Below are positions 41,639 through 54,933 of a stretch of DNA of 64,000 nt, piece by piece. The stretch is taken from the NCBI RefSeq assembly GCF_003201875.1, contig NZ_QJKD01000003.1, positions 248,001 to 312,000 of the forward strand. Direction: 5' to 3'. Source of the stretch: Hungatella effluvii (GTDB lineage: Bacteria > Bacillota > Clostridia > Lachnospirales > Lachnospiraceae). A model generated the notes under the pieces. That model saw only the letters and a list, made by a program, of their open reading frames with translations. It was not told the DNA's origin and ran no database searches. Position 1 is the stretch's first letter. Every line of letters starts with the position of its first letter. Position numbers and translations under genes: made by a program.

Positions 41639-44600
41639 TTACTGAACTTTTTCAACGCCCAGAGTGACATTCTCACCATTGATGTTCCATTCCTTCGTAT
41701 ATCCCGCTGCCTTACCCGGTGTGATGCCTTCTGCGAGGACCTCGCTCTTTATTTCTTCGCCGTGCGCGCCAAAGATTCCGGCAATCTTCTCATTGCCTTC
41801 GCTGGTGATGAGGATATGGTCCATAACCTCAAAGCCGGCTTCCTTACGCATCGTCTGAATCTTGCTGATCAACTCGCGGACAAAGCCTTCCTCGATCAGT
41901 TTTGGTGTCAGGTTCGTGTCAAGCACAACCGTAACGGTATTATCACCTTCCGATACGTAGCCCTCCATCTGAGCCGTATCGATCAGTAAATCTTCCTTCG
42001 TCAGAACCACCTCGCTGCCGTCAAAGTCGAACGTGAGGGCGCCCTTTTCATTCAAAGTATCCATGGCGGTGTTGCCGTCCACCTCGGAAAGGGCCTTTCT
42101 GATGTTGTTTAACTGTTTTCCATATTTTGGTCCGACAGTCTTTAACTGCGGCTTAAAGCTGTAGCTGGTGAAGTCGCGGACATCGTCTGTAAAGACAACT
42201 GTCTTTACATTCAGTTCATCCTCGATGATCTCCTGATAGAATACGGAGAGCTCATGAGGCGCCTTCACGAACATCCGGCCGATCGGCTGGCGGTTCTTGA
42301 TATTCGCCGTATTTCTGGCCGCACGGCCCATAACTACGATCTTTAAGACCTCGTCCATGTTGTCTTCCAGCTTCTCATCGATGCAGGATTCATCCGCTGC
42401 CGGATAATCGCATAAATGGATGCTCTCCGGCGCTGTCTTATCGATATTGCACACCAGATTCTGATAGATCTGTTCCGTCATAAACGGAATCATCGGCGCT
42501 GCCACCTTGCTGACGGTCACAAGCGCGGTATAAAGGGTCATATAGGCATTGATCTTATCCTGTTCCATGCCCTTTGCCCAGAAACGCTCACGGCTTCTTC
42601 TCACATACCAGTTGCTCATGTCATCCACAAACTCCTGAAGTGCTCTGGCCGCCTCCGGGATCTGGTAATTACCCAGATTGGCGTCCACGGTCTTGATTAA
42701 AGTATTTAACTTCGACAGAAGCCATTTATCCATAACCGGAAGCTTATCGTATTCCAGTTTGTATTTTGCTGCATCAAATTCGTCAATATTTGCATAGAGA
42801 ACAAAGAAAGCGTACGTATTCCATAAAGTACCCATAAACTTGCGCTGGCCTTCCATTACGGCCTTGCCATGAAAGCGGTTCGGCAGCCACGGCGCACTGT
42901 TGATATAAAAATACCAGCGGATGGCGTCTGCGCCGAATTCATCCAGAGCCTGGAACGGATCAACCGCGTTGCCCTTGGACTTCGACATCTTCTGTCCATT
43001 CTCATCCTGTACGTGGCCCAGAACGATAACGTTCTTATATGGCGCCTTGTTAAAGATCAGCGTTGAGATAGCCAGCAGAGAATAGAACCATCCTCTCGTC
43101 TGATCCACAGCTTCGGAGATGAAATCCGCCGGGAACTGCTGCTCAAACAGCTCTTTATTCTCAAATGGATAGTGGTGCTGCGCAAATGGCATGGAACCGG
43201 AATCGAACCAGCAGTCGATTACCTCCGGAACTCTCTTCATCTGCTTCCCGCACTTCGGGCAGGTGATGGTCACCGCGTCGATGTATGGGCGGTGAAGTTC
43301 GATTGTCTCGGGGCAGTCAGGAGACATGGACTTTAATTCCTCGATGCTTCCGATAGAATGCTGGTGGCCGCACTCACACTCCCATACGTTTAAAGGAGTA
43401 CCCCAGTAACGGTTCCGGCTGATGCCCCAGTCCTGAACATTCTCCAGCCAGTCGCCGAAGCGTCCCTTACCGATGCTCTCCGGGATCCAGTTGATGGTGT
43501 TATTGTTGCGGATTAAGTCTTCCTTCACCTCGGTCATCTTGATGAACCAGGATTCTCTCGCATAATAGATGAGAGGCGTGTCACATCTCCAGCAATGCGG
43601 ATAGCTGTGCTCAAATACCGATGCAGAGAACAGTAAGCCCCGCTCTTCCAGATCCTTTAAAACCAGCGGATCGGCCTTCTTACAGAAGGTGCCCTCCCAT
43701 TTCGTCTCCTTCGTCATCTCGCCCTTGGAATCCACCAGCTGAACGAAAGGAAGATCGTATTTCTTACCAACCTTGGAGTCGTCTTCACCGAATGCCGGAG
43801 CGATATGAACGACGCCGGTACCGTCTGTCAGCGTTACGTACGTATCGCAGGTCACATAGAATGCCTTCTTCGCCGGATGTACGAAATCAAACAGCGGCTC
43901 GTACTCCTTGAACTCCAGATCCTTTCCGGTGTAGCGCTCCAGTACAGTGTATTCACTATTCAGAACCGTATCACACAAAGCTTCCGCAAGATAGTACGTA
44001 TATTCTCCGTTTTTCACCTTCACATAGGACTCGTTCGGATTCACACAGAGCGCCACGTTGGAAGGAAGCGTCCACGGTGTGGTCGTCCACGCCAGTATAT
44101 AAGCGTCCTCGCCCTTCACCTTGAATCTGGCGATAGCGGAGCGTTCTTTCACATCCTTGTAGCCCTGTGCCACCTCGTGGCTGGACAGCGGCGTTCCGCA
44201 GCGCGGACAGTAGGGAACGATCTTAAAGCCTTTGTATAACAGGCCCTTTTCCCAGATCTGCTTAAGAGCCCACCACTCGGACTCGATATAGTAGTTCTCA
44301 TAGGTAACGTACGGATCATCCATATCAGCCCAGAAGCCGACGGTCTTGGAGAAATCCTCCCACATGCCCTTGTACTTCCATACGCTTTCCTTGCAGTGCT
44401 TGATAAATGGCTCGAGACCGTATTCCTCGATCTGCTCCTTGCCGTCGAGCCCCAGCATCTTCTCCACTTCCAGTTCGACTGGAAGTCCGTGGGTATCCCA
44501 TCCGGCCTTTCTCGGCACGTCGCATCCCTTCATGGTACGGTATCTCGGGATCATATCCTTGATGACACGGGTAAGGACATGGCCGATATGAGGTTTTCCG

Positions 44601-44752
44601 TTGGCGGTTGGAGGGCCGTCATAGAAGGTATAGGTTTCAGCCTTTTTTCTGTTATCGATGCTCTTCTGGAAAATCTCGTGATCTTCCCAGAATTTTTCAA
44701 CTTCTTTTTCTCTCGCTACAAAATTTAGATCTGTAGGAACTTTGTTATACAT
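41639..44752 (-). CDS. ileS: Isoleucyl-tRNA synthetase
   Basis: The 1037-residue class I synthetase shows GPPTANGKPHIGHVLTRV (HIGH), the KMSKSKGNAVDPF signature, the editing domain (AWTTTPWTLPSNVAL, GTGVVHIAPAFGEDD), and the DALR-like anticodon domain. Length and VDQTRGWFYSLL are typical of the longer eukaryote-like type of IleS found in several clostridia. AAGGAGG precedes the start. Expression is governed by the T-box upstream. Confidence 0.96.
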   Translation of the reverse strand: MYNKVPTDLNFVAREKEVEKFWEDHEIFQKSIDNRKKAETYTFYDGPPTANGKPHIGHVLTRVIKDMIPRYRTMKGCDVPRKAGWDTHGLPVELEVEKMLGLDGKEQIEEYGLEPFIKHCKESVWKYKGMWEDFSKTVGFWADMDDPYVTYENYYIESEWWALKQIWEKGLLYKGFKIVPYCPRCGTPLSSHEVAQGYKDVKERSAIARFKVKGEDAYILAWTTTPWTLPSNVALCVNPNESYVKVKNGEYTYYLAEALCDTVLNSEYTVLERYTGKDLEFKEYEPLFDFVHPAKKAFYVTCDTYVTLTDGTGVVHIAPAFGEDDSKVGKKYDLPFVQLVDSKGEMTKETKWEGTFCKKADPLVLKDLEERGLLFSASVFEHSYPHCWRCDTPLIYYARESWFIKMTEVKEDLIRNNNTINWIPESIGKGRFGDWLENVQDWGISRNRYWGTPLNVWECECGHQHSIGSIEELKSMSPDCPETIELHRPYIDAVTITCPKCGKQMKRVPEVIDCWFDSGSMPFAQHHYPFENKELFEQQFPADFISEAVDQTRGWFYSLLAISTLIFNKAPYKNVIVLGHVQDENGQKMSKSKGNAVDPFQALDEFGADAIRWYFYINSAPWLPNRFHGKAVMEGQRKFMGTLWNTYAFFVLYANIDEFDAAKYKLEYDKLPVMDKWLLSKLNTLIKTVDANLGNYQIPEAARALQEFVDDMSNWYVRRSRERFWAKGMEQDKINAYMTLYTALVTVSKVAAPMIPFMTEQIYQNLVCNIDKTAPESIHLCDYPAADESCIDEKLEDNMDEVLKIVVMGRAARNTANIKNRQPIGRMFVKAPHELSVFYQEIIEDELNVKTVVFTDDVRDFTSYSFKPQLKTVGPKYGKQLNNIRKALSEVDGNTAMDTLNEKGALTFDFDGSEVVLTKEDLLIDTAQMEGYVSEGDNTVTVVLDTNLTPKLIEEGFVRELISKIQTMRKEAGFEVMDHILITSEGNEKIAGIFGAHGEEIKSEVLAEGITPGKAAGYTKEWNINGENVTLGVEKVQ

Positions 44753-44782
44753 CTCTTTTGACCTCCTTTATGAATAGTAAAA

Positions 44783-45030
44783 AAAGAAGGCCTTCGTCCC
44801 GTAATCAGGACGAAGGCCGTGCTTCGCTAAACCACCTATTACAGCATACTGACATATGCGTTCCCTGTAACGTAGGAATCACGTCCTGGCTTACTGCTTA
44901 CACAGCTTTCAGCCGGAGACTCCAGAGTGATATTCGGTCCCATGACTACTCTCACCAGGCTTTCACCCTCCCTGGCTCGCTTTGGATTTCCCACGGTCCT
45001 ACTGTCTCTTTCATCGTCTTTTTTCCTATA
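44783..45030 (-). promoter_or_regulatory. T-box riboswitch, isoleucine-specific
   Basis: On the minus strand the leader has the Stem I features (AGAGTA-type motif, GGACCGAATATCACTC with specifier ATC at 44939-44941), the T-box AGGTGGTTTAGCGAAGC (44821-44837) and a terminator stem AAGGCCTTCGTCC / GGACGAAGGCC with a T run (44783-44818). Binding of uncharged tRNA-Ile would favour the antiterminator and allow ileS transcription. The TGGT pairs with ACCA of the tRNA end. Confidence 0.92.
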
Positions 45031-45064
45031 ATATAATGGCAGGTTATGCCTTATATGTCCTCTC

Positions 45065-45093
45065 ATTATAGATATTATGGGAGGAAATGTCAA
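45065..45093 (-). promoter_or_regulatory. Promoter of the T-box-ileS transcript
   Basis: TTGACA (45088-45093) and TATAAT (45065-45070) are spaced 17 bp, both consensus. Confidence 0.9.
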
Positions 45094-45132
45094 GTAAAAG
45101 ACGAAATTTCGGGCATCTGTGGCGTATTTTCG

Positions 45133-48559
<3,427 letters not shown>

Positions 48560-48663
48560 CTATTTTTTTGTTTGAAATCTGAAGGTCGAGCCAACTGAAT
48601 GTAACTGCCCTTAATGAAATATCACGCTATGTCTTATGGGCTTTCCTCCCTTCCTTTTATGAA

Positions 48664-49515
48664 TCATACCCGCGGTTTCCGCGAGACAGAAACAATCCTT
48701 GCAATGTGAATACTCAGATAAAGAATCTCTTCTTCACTCAGCGTATAATGGTATTTATCCCCCATAAAATCGGCAATCTTCCTGCCGCACTGGTAAGCTT
48801 CCTGATACTGCGCCCGGATCACCTCCGCCAGCGCCGCCGCCTCCTGGTCCTCATACGTTTTTCCGGAAAACATCCGCTCCGCGAAAAATTTCAAATGCGT
48901 AATGAAGCGGTGGTAATAGACAGATTCCGCGTCCAGCTTGATTTTACAGGTCATGCGGACGATTGTCTCGATTTCCTGCATGACGGTGGTGATCTCATGG
49001 ACCGACTTCTGCTTTAAATTCATCTGCGCGTTCACAATATGAAGGGCAATAAAGCCCGCTTCATCTTCCTCCAGCTTTACATGAAACCGCTCCTTCACAC
49101 AGCGCAGCGCATAGAGTCCTGTATCATACTCCGCGGGATAATACCGCCTGATATCCCACAACAGAACATTTTTCACATCGATCCCCTGTTTCTTCCGTTC
49201 CACTGCCATGTAAATATGGTCGCACAGCGGAATGATGACGTTCGTGCTGATCTTACTGTTCACATGAACTCTTGCATAGGAGAGCACATCGTCCGCCAAC
49301 TTCACGTGTTCCACAGGAATCTCCTGCAGCAGCTCCTTCAGCTGCTCCCTCTGCCCGGCGTCCTCCAGAGAAAAAATCTTTTCGATCTTCTGCTCCTCCA
49401 CCTCGGAGCCTTCCTTTTTCTGAAACCCAAGCCCGCATCCCACCAGTATCTTCTCGCGCCCTTTTTCGTCCTCCGCAATGACTGCATTGTTGTTCAGTCT
49501 CTTCTTAAAGATCAT
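48664..49515 (-). CDS. licT: BglG/LicT-family transcription antiterminator
   Basis: The 283-residue protein has an RNA-binding CAT domain (residues 1-55: KRLNNNAVIAEDEKGREKIL, VGCGLGF) and two PRD domains with conserved His (LCDHIYMAVERKKQG; IALHIVNAQ; HLKFFAERM; LSIHIARI). PTS phosphorylation sets its activity. It should bind the RAT site in its own leader and, when inducer is present, prevent termination of the operon licT-PTS-glucosidase. Confidence 0.92.
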   Translation of the reverse strand: MIFKKRLNNNAVIAEDEKGREKILVGCGLGFQKKEGSEVEEQKIEKIFSLEDAGQREQLKELLQEIPVEHVKLADDVLSYARVHVNSKISTNVIIPLCDHIYMAVERKKQGIDVKNVLLWDIRRYYPAEYDTGLYALRCVKERFHVKLEEDEAGFIALHIVNAQMNLKQKSVHEITTVMQEIETIVRMTCKIKLDAESVYYHRFITHLKFFAERMFSGKTYEDQEAAALAEVIRAQYQEAYQCGRKIADFMGDKYHYTLSEEEILYLSIHIARIVSVSRKPRV

Positions 49516-49552
49516 CGAAATCCCCCTTCCGATTCATTTTAGAAATAAAAAA

Positions 49553-49637
49553 GACCTTGCATCATCAATAAGAATGGCGGCTGCCACTCAAATCCGATCA
49601 TACAAGGTCAAGCTTGCCCGAAGCAATAACTATCCTT
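49553..49637 (-). promoter_or_regulatory. RAT antiterminator site overlapping a leader terminator
   Basis: On the minus strand, AAGGATAGTTATTGCTTCGG continuing to GGCAAGCTTGACC (49604-49637) matches the ribonucleic antiterminator consensus GGATTGTTACTG...GCAGGCAAAACC. Its end overlaps the GACCTTG arm of a long stem whose other arm CAAGGTC is at 49553-49559 and is followed by six T. This is the LicT-type arrangement. A weaker RAT-like sequence without terminator lies between licT and the PTS gene. Confidence 0.8.
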
Positions 49638-49643
49638 AACTCA

Positions 49644-49672
49644 AAGATATATGAAAAAACATAATTTGTCAA
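49644..49672 (-). promoter_or_regulatory. Promoter of the licT operon
   Basis: TTGACA (49667-49672) and TATCTT (49644-49649) with 17-bp spacing lie directly upstream of the RAT site. No clear cre site is noted. Confidence 0.75.
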
Positions 49673-49705
49673 GCGCTTTTTTCAGTTTCGTCAGACCAGT
49701 TTTTG

Positions 49706-51082
49706 TCAGACCGCAAACAAGTCATTAAGCGCCTCGCTCATCGTCGGATGCGTATAAATCTGATCCCTCAGTACCGTGTAGTCCGCATCGAGATCCATGG
49801 CCAGCTTCACGATATTGATCATCTCATAAGATTCCTCACAGAACAGCATCGCGCCTAATATCTTATTCGTCTTTGCATCAATCACTGCCTTTAAGAGACC
49901 TTTGGTTCTGTTTAAGACAGCAGCCTTCGGAATCGCGGCCGCCGGCAGTTTGGCGATCTTCACATCCAGACCGGCCCCCCGCGCTTCCTGCTCATTCATA
50001 CCGACCCTTGAGAAGGATGGTTCAATGAAAACGCTGTACGGAATATGGCTTCTCTTGCCCGCATTGGCATTATATGCCCCGCCGTGAAGACTGGACCACA
50101 CGATCCTGAAATCATCCAGGGAAACGTAGGTGAACTGAAGTCCTCCGGCCACATCTCCCATGGCCCAGATATTCGGAGCCGTCGTCTTATAGCCGTCGTC
50201 TACCTTGACGCCGCCGCGGGCCGTCAATTCCACGCCTGCCGCTTCCAGATTTAATCCCGCCGTATTAGGTCTTCTTCCTGTAGCGACCAGAATCGCGTCC
50301 GCCTCCAGATCTCCCTCTTTTCCATCGACGGAGTAATGGACGTAAGACCAGTCCCCTTCTTTTCGGATCCCGGAAACAGCCGCGCCAATCACAAATTTAA
50401 CGCCCTTTTCTTCCAGAACCTTCTGAATCTCGGCCGCGATATCTTCATCCTCTCTCGGAATCAGGCGTGCCTCGTTCTGAATGACCGTCACCTCAGAGCC
50501 AAATCCGGAATACATGGACGAAAACTCCAGTCCTATATAGCCGCCGCCAATGATAACCAGCTTCTTCGGAAGCTTCTCCAGATCCATAAAAGTCTCACTT
50601 AAATAAACCTGGGGATTGCCTTCTATTCCCTCAATCGGCGGTACAAACGGAGCACTTCCCGTATTGATAAAGATCTGATCTCCCTCTAAAGTAAACGCCT
50701 CCGAACCGTCTGCCGGCACTACACTTACCTGTGTATTGGAAAGGAAGCTGGCAGTTCCGTTATAAATGGTCACCGCTTCCAGATTATTCAGCTTGTCAAA
50801 ATTCTTTTTTCGAAGCAGGGAAGTAACGCGTTTCTTTTCCTCAACAGCTGTCTTGTATAATTCCGCCTTTTCCTCAAAAGAGATCTCTCCCTTTGCTTCC
50901 GTCATCTGGGAACTTCTCACCAGAGACTTGGAGGGAATACATCCCACATTGATGCAGGTACCGCCATACATTTTATCCGATTTCTCAATCAGCGCTACCG
51001 CCTTTCCCTCACCAGCCAGCTTTCCCGCCAGAGTCTTACCGCCTTTGCCAAATCCTATAATAACCGCATCATACTTTTTCAT
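49706..51082 (-). CDS. RclA-like pyridine nucleotide-disulfide oxidoreductase
   Basis: The 458-residue flavoprotein starts KKYDAVIIGFGKGGKTLAGK, has the redox pair in YGGTCINVGCIPSKSLV, the NAD(P) site VIIGGGYIGLEFSSMY and the C-terminal HPTMSEALNDLF. The GFGKxGKTLA start and the HPTMSEALNDLF end are like those of RclA, the Cu(II)/reactive chlorine-protective reductase, rather than lipoamide dehydrogenase. Start at ATG 51082 is behind AAAGGAA. It follows a rhodanese-like lipoprotein gene by 28 bases, which supports a redox or sulfur stress role. Confidence 0.82.
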   Translation of the reverse strand: MKKYDAVIIGFGKGGKTLAGKLAGEGKAVALIEKSDKMYGGTCINVGCIPSKSLVRSSQMTEAKGEISFEEKAELYKTAVEEKKRVTSLLRKKNFDKLNNLEAVTIYNGTASFLSNTQVSVVPADGSEAFTLEGDQIFINTGSAPFVPPIEGIEGNPQVYLSETFMDLEKLPKKLVIIGGGYIGLEFSSMYSGFGSEVTVIQNEARLIPREDEDIAAEIQKVLEEKGVKFVIGAAVSGIRKEGDWSYVHYSVDGKEGDLEADAILVATGRRPNTAGLNLEAAGVELTARGGVKVDDGYKTTAPNIWAMGDVAGGLQFTYVSLDDFRIVWSSLHGGAYNANAGKRSHIPYSVFIEPSFSRVGMNEQEARGAGLDVKIAKLPAAAIPKAAVLNRTKGLLKAVIDAKTNKILGAMLFCEESYEMINIVKLAMDLDADYTVLRDQIYTHPTMSEALNDLFAV

Positions 51083-51110
51083 CTCGAAACTTCCTTTCTT
51101 ATCTCCATTT

Positions 51111-51584
51111 TTATTTTTCATCACCAGACACGGTCTCATAGGGCCAGTCCTTAATACCGCCTATATCAATAATATTCTTATAACCAAGGCCCAGCAGCTT
51201 CTCCGCCGCGTTTTTACTTCTCACGCCGCTTCGGCAGTAGACCATAATCTTCGCATCCGGATCCGGAAGCTCCTCCGGCATCTCCTCTCCGATGTCTTCC
51301 ACCGGAATGTTAATCGCATCACCAATCCGGCTGTCCGCATACTCCTCCGGAGTTCTTACATCCACCACGATGAGTGCATCGTCCGAATCCATAACTTCCT
51401 TTGCCTCTTCCGGCTTAAACTTAACATACTGTGAAGTCTGGGCCTCCGCACCAGCCTCCGCTTTCTGCGCCGTCGTCTTCTGTGTCTCCTTGCCGGAAGC
51501 ACTCCCCTGGCCGCCCGAACACGCCGTCAGTGCTAAAACCGCAGCTGCGATTCCCGCCGTAATCAAATATTTCCCTGTTATCAT
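51111..51584 (-). CDS. Rhodanese-domain lipoprotein
   Basis: The 157-residue protein has a lipoprotein signal with lipobox LTAC (Cys22), an Ala/Glu/Lys-rich linker and one rhodanese domain (about residues 55-150) with DVRTPEEYADSRIGDAINIP and the active-site loop CRSGVRS. It would act outside the membrane in sulfur or redox transfer. It heads a two-gene operon with the RclA-like reductase. Confidence 0.88.
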   Translation of the reverse strand: MITGKYLITAGIAAAVLALTACSGGQGSASGKETQKTTAQKAEAGAEAQTSQYVKFKPEEAKEVMDSDDALIVVDVRTPEEYADSRIGDAINIPVEDIGEEMPEELPDPDAKIMVYCRSGVRSKNAAEKLLGLGYKNIIDIGGIKDWPYETVSGDEK

Positions 51585-52590
51585 CTCGTCCGCTCCATTC
51601 TGTAACTTTTTTTGTTTCAGTTCTTATACTGTAATAATATCAGTTACAGTTAATTCTGTCAAGCGTTTTTCATATTTTTCCTCAATCTTTTTTTCATAAC
51701 AGCGCAGTCCCACTGCGGCAGCCGTCTGCACGCAAATAGAAACGGGTACCGACTCATTCACATGAACTTCGATACCCGTTCCTAGACTACTTCATCCATT
51801 GGACTTTACCCTCACTTTTTGTTTTGTCACTGATACTTGTGTACCTGGATGCTCTATATGAAATTTTTTACCTTCGCCACTCCATTACCGGGCCTCATCT
51901 ATCATCTGGTTTATCTCTGCATCGTCATTTTCATTCTTCTATATGTTAGTAAGCTACATATGTGGAAACCTTTGTTCGGACGAATCATACTTTCTCGTCA
52001 TACGACTCATACGATGAATTTTCCTTTGCAGTTTATAACGAAATATAGGCATATGTAAAAGATATATAGATTTTTTCCTGCTACTTCATCCATGCTTTCG
52101 CATTTATTCATCATAGAAGGAATGGCTTTTCACTGTGGCCGAATGGTTTTTCCTATTGTCTGCTTCCTAATTGGAAATCAGACGAGACTTATGTTTTCGG
52201 TGGAATCTACCTCCTTTTCTTTCTATTTTTTATCCTTCCCGCTTCCTGTTCCCGGGAGGATTTTCTATATCTTGTATCTCTTTCTTTTGATAGCTTTATT
52301 ATATAGTATCTCTCCCCATTTTGCAAGACTCTTTAGAAAAAATTAATAAATTATTTCGTAATTGTCTAATTGTATATAATTATTCGAAATATTTATTAAT
52401 TTATTTGTCTTACTCCATTTGTTATGCTTATTCTTCTCCATTATTCTGATATTAAAGATTGTTATTTTTTTATCAATCACGTTGCGTTTTTGTAAAGTTA
52501 TGGTATAATGTCCAAAAAGGACAGAGTCCCCGGGCCTTACGGTCCCAATTGCTCCGCCCCCCACATTAAACGTTCAGAAGGAGAACACAT
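51585..52590. other. Long AT-rich intergenic region before pncB
   Basis: I find no supported gene in about 1 kb. There is a hairpin at 51748-51782 (AACGGGTA / TACCCGTT), a repeated CTACTTCATCCAT at about 51787 and 52080, and an AT-rich inverted repeat (52341-52358 with 52385-52401). The promoter of pncB is at its right end. Short open frames here lack ribosome sites and family resemblance. Confidence 0.5.
52482..52509 (+). promoter_or_regulatory. Promoter of pncB
   Basis: TTGCGT (52482-52487) and TATAAT (52504-52509) with 16-bp spacing. The roughly 75-nt leader can form small hairpins (GTCC-AAAAA-GGAC, GGGCC-TTA-CGGTCC). Confidence 0.65.
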
Positions 52591-54051
52591 ATGAGCCAGC
52601 GCAATTTAACCTTATTAACGGATCTATACGAGTTAACCATGATGCAGGGCTATTTTAAAGAAAAGGATGCCAATGAGACCGTAATCTTCGACGCATTTTA
52701 CCGCACAAATCCGGGCGGCAACGGTTATGCGATCTGTGCCGGTCTGGAGCAGGTAATTGAATATATCAAAGATCTTCATTTCGAAGAGGACGATGTGGAT
52801 TATCTGCGTTCCACGGGACTGTTCGGCGAAGACTTTCTGGAGTATTTACGCCACTTTAAATTCTCAGGCGACATTTACGCCATACCGGAAGGCACTGTCG
52901 TCTTCCCGCGTGAACCGCTGGTAAAAGTGATTGCTCCTATTATGGAAGCGCAGCTCGTTGAGACAGCGCTGTTAAACATCATCAATCATCAAAGCCTGAT
53001 CGCCACAAAAGCCGCGCGCGTCGTATATGCGGCCGGCGGCGACGGTGTCATGGAATTCGGACTTCGCCGGGCTCAGGGGCCGGATGCAGGTATCTACGGC
53101 GCAAGGGCGGCCATGATTGCAGGCTGTATCGGGACCTCCAACGTTCTGTGCGGCAAGATGTTTGGCGTTCCGGTCAAGGGAACTCACGCCCACAGCTGGA
53201 TCATGAGTTTTCCGGATGAGCTGACCGCATTCCGCACCTATGCCAGGCTGTATCCTTCCGCCTGCATCCTGCTGGTGGACACCTACGACACGCTGAAATC
53301 TGGTGTTCCTAACGCCATCAAGGTATTTCAGGAAATGAAGGAGGCGAAAATCCCGCTGACCTTCTATGGAATTCGTCTTGACAGCGGCGATCTGGCCTAT
53401 TTATCGAAGAAAGCGAAAAAAATGCTGGATGATGCCGGATTCCCAGACGCAGTTATTTCCGCCTCCAACGATCTGGACGAGTCTCTTATCAATAGCTTAA
53501 AGATTCAGGGCGCTGCTATCAACTCCTGGGGAGTCGGCACGAATCTGATTACCTCCAAGGACTGCCCGTCCTTCGGCGGTGTATATAAGCTGGCAGCCAT
53601 TTTAGATAAGAAGAGCGGAAAATTTGTGCCGAAGATCAAGTTATCCGAAAATGCCGAGAAGATTACCAACCCGGGCAATAAATGCATCAAGCGTATTTAC
53701 AGCAGGGAAACCGGAAAAATCATTGCCGATTTGATCTGCCTGGAAGGCGAGAAATATGATGAAAATAATTCACTGCTGCTCTTCGATCCCATCGAGACCT
53801 GGAAAAAGACACACCTGGCTCCCAACACCTATCATCTCCGTGATCTGATGGTTCCGGTATTTAAAGATGGAAAATGCGTTTACGAATCCCCCGCAGTCAT
53901 GGACATTCAGGCGTACTGCAAGAAAGAACTGGATACGCTCTGGGATGAATCCCGCCGTCTTGTGAACCCTCACGAGGTGCATGTAGACCTCTCCAATGAG
54001 CTGTGGCACATGAAAAATCAGCTTCTGGACAGCTATCATTTTTCAGAATAA
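52591..54051 (+). CDS. pncB: Nicotinate phosphoribosyltransferase
   Basis: The 486-residue protein begins LTLLTDLYELTMMQGYFKEK and contains EFGLRRAQGPDAGIYGARAA, GTHAHSWIMSF with the catalytic His, FYGIRLDSGDLAYLSKKAK and INSWGVGTNLITS. It makes nicotinate mononucleotide from nicotinate and PRPP with ATP use, for NAD salvage. AGAAGGAG precedes the start. A phosphoribosyltransferase gene follows by 82 bases. Confidence 0.94.
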   Translation: MSQRNLTLLTDLYELTMMQGYFKEKDANETVIFDAFYRTNPGGNGYAICAGLEQVIEYIKDLHFEEDDVDYLRSTGLFGEDFLEYLRHFKFSGDIYAIPEGTVVFPREPLVKVIAPIMEAQLVETALLNIINHQSLIATKAARVVYAAGGDGVMEFGLRRAQGPDAGIYGARAAMIAGCIGTSNVLCGKMFGVPVKGTHAHSWIMSFPDELTAFRTYARLYPSACILLVDTYDTLKSGVPNAIKVFQEMKEAKIPLTFYGIRLDSGDLAYLSKKAKKMLDDAGFPDAVISASNDLDESLINSLKIQGAAINSWGVGTNLITSKDCPSFGGVYKLAAILDKKSGKFVPKIKLSENAEKITNPGNKCIKRIYSRETGKIIADLICLEGEKYDENNSLLLFDPIETWKKTHLAPNTYHLRDLMVPVFKDGKCVYESPAVMDIQAYCKKELDTLWDESRRLVNPHEVHVDLSNELWHMKNQLLDSYHFSE

Positions 54052-54133
54052 CGAAAAAAGTTAACCTTTGTTATAGTTTCTGTGGTTGACATCGGTTATA
54101 ATAGAAGTAATATGACAAAGGAGGTTGTTTTTT

Positions 54134-54853
54134 ATGAGTATGGGGCAGGAAACCAAAATTCGCGCCAGAGACAATGATAAGCTGGCTTTAAAAGTAACAA
54201 AAGGACATTTTTCATCCGACCGTTTTCACATTAACTACTACATTGACATGACCACATTGAAGATGCGTCAGGAGGAAGCTGAGCAGGTTGCCAAATCCAT
54301 GGTGAAGAGATACGTAAACCGTGTTGATTTATCAGGGCTGATCGGCGTAGGAGCGGAAGAGCTCAAGCATTATTCCAAAGCGTTTGCTTCCAAGACTCCA
54401 ATCGATACCATCATCTGTATGGATGGCTGTGAGGTAATCGGCGCCTATGTAGCAAAGGAATTATCCGAGCTCGGCGTTACCACCACGAATATCCACAAGA
54501 CTACTTATATCGTGACTCCGGAATTCGATTCCGCCGGACAGATGGTCGTTCGTGACAACATCAAGCATATGCTGAAGGATAAACACGTATTAGTCGTTCT
54601 CGCTACCGCGATGTCCGGCCGTACTATTTTAAAGAGCATTCGCTGCATCGAATCCTACGGCGGCATTCTGGAGGGCATCTCCGTTATCTTCGCCGCAGTC
54701 AATGAGATCGACGGATATCCGGTTAATGCGGTATTCGATTCTTCCGATCTTCCCGACTTCCGTCTCTCCGAGCCGGAGAACTGTCCGGATTGTAAGAACG
54801 GAATCAAGCTGGATGCGATTGTAAACAGCTACGGTTATACAAAACTGGATTAA
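54134..54853 (+). CDS. Orotate PRTase-like phosphoribosyltransferase
   Basis: The 239-residue protein has a type I PRTase fold: DTIICMDGCEVIGAYVAKEL, then KHVLVVLATAMSGRTILKSI, in which the usual two acidic residues of the PRPP loop are replaced by LATAMSGRT. A CPDCKNG pair lies near the end. The role is unknown; location after pncB suggests nucleotide salvage. Start ATG 54134 is behind AAAGGAGG. Confidence 0.75.
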   Translation: MSMGQETKIRARDNDKLALKVTKGHFSSDRFHINYYIDMTTLKMRQEEAEQVAKSMVKRYVNRVDLSGLIGVGAEELKHYSKAFASKTPIDTIICMDGCEVIGAYVAKELSELGVTTTNIHKTTYIVTPEFDSAGQMVVRDNIKHMLKDKHVLVVLATAMSGRTILKSIRCIESYGGILEGISVIFAAVNEIDGYPVNAVFDSSDLPDFRLSEPENCPDCKNGIKLDAIVNSYGYTKLD

Positions 54854-54876
54854 TTGAAGTGAAATGAGTTAAAATA

Positions 54877-54917
54877 GCCCCGGGCCACGGCAGGAATATC
54901 TGCCGTGGCCCGGGGTG
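54877..54917. terminator. Strong hairpin between convergent genes
   Basis: CCCCGGGCCACGGCAG pairs perfectly with CTGCCGTGGCCCGGGG. Only a weak T run follows on the plus strand. Confidence 0.75.
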
Positions 54918-54933
54918 TTTATGGAGTGAATTC

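Noticed and set aside
41586..41679. Longer N-terminus for glycogen phosphorylase
   Set aside because: The extension overlaps the end of ileS in another frame and lacks a ribosome site; ATG 41586 has TAGGAGG.
51837..52346. Two hydrophobic short frames in the AT-rich gap
   Set aside because: Hydrophobicity follows from T-rich DNA; there is no ribosome site and no family resemblance.
52510..52590. Riboswitch in the pncB leader
   Set aside because: The leader is short and only small hairpins are visible; it does not match an NAD or other riboswitch pattern I know.
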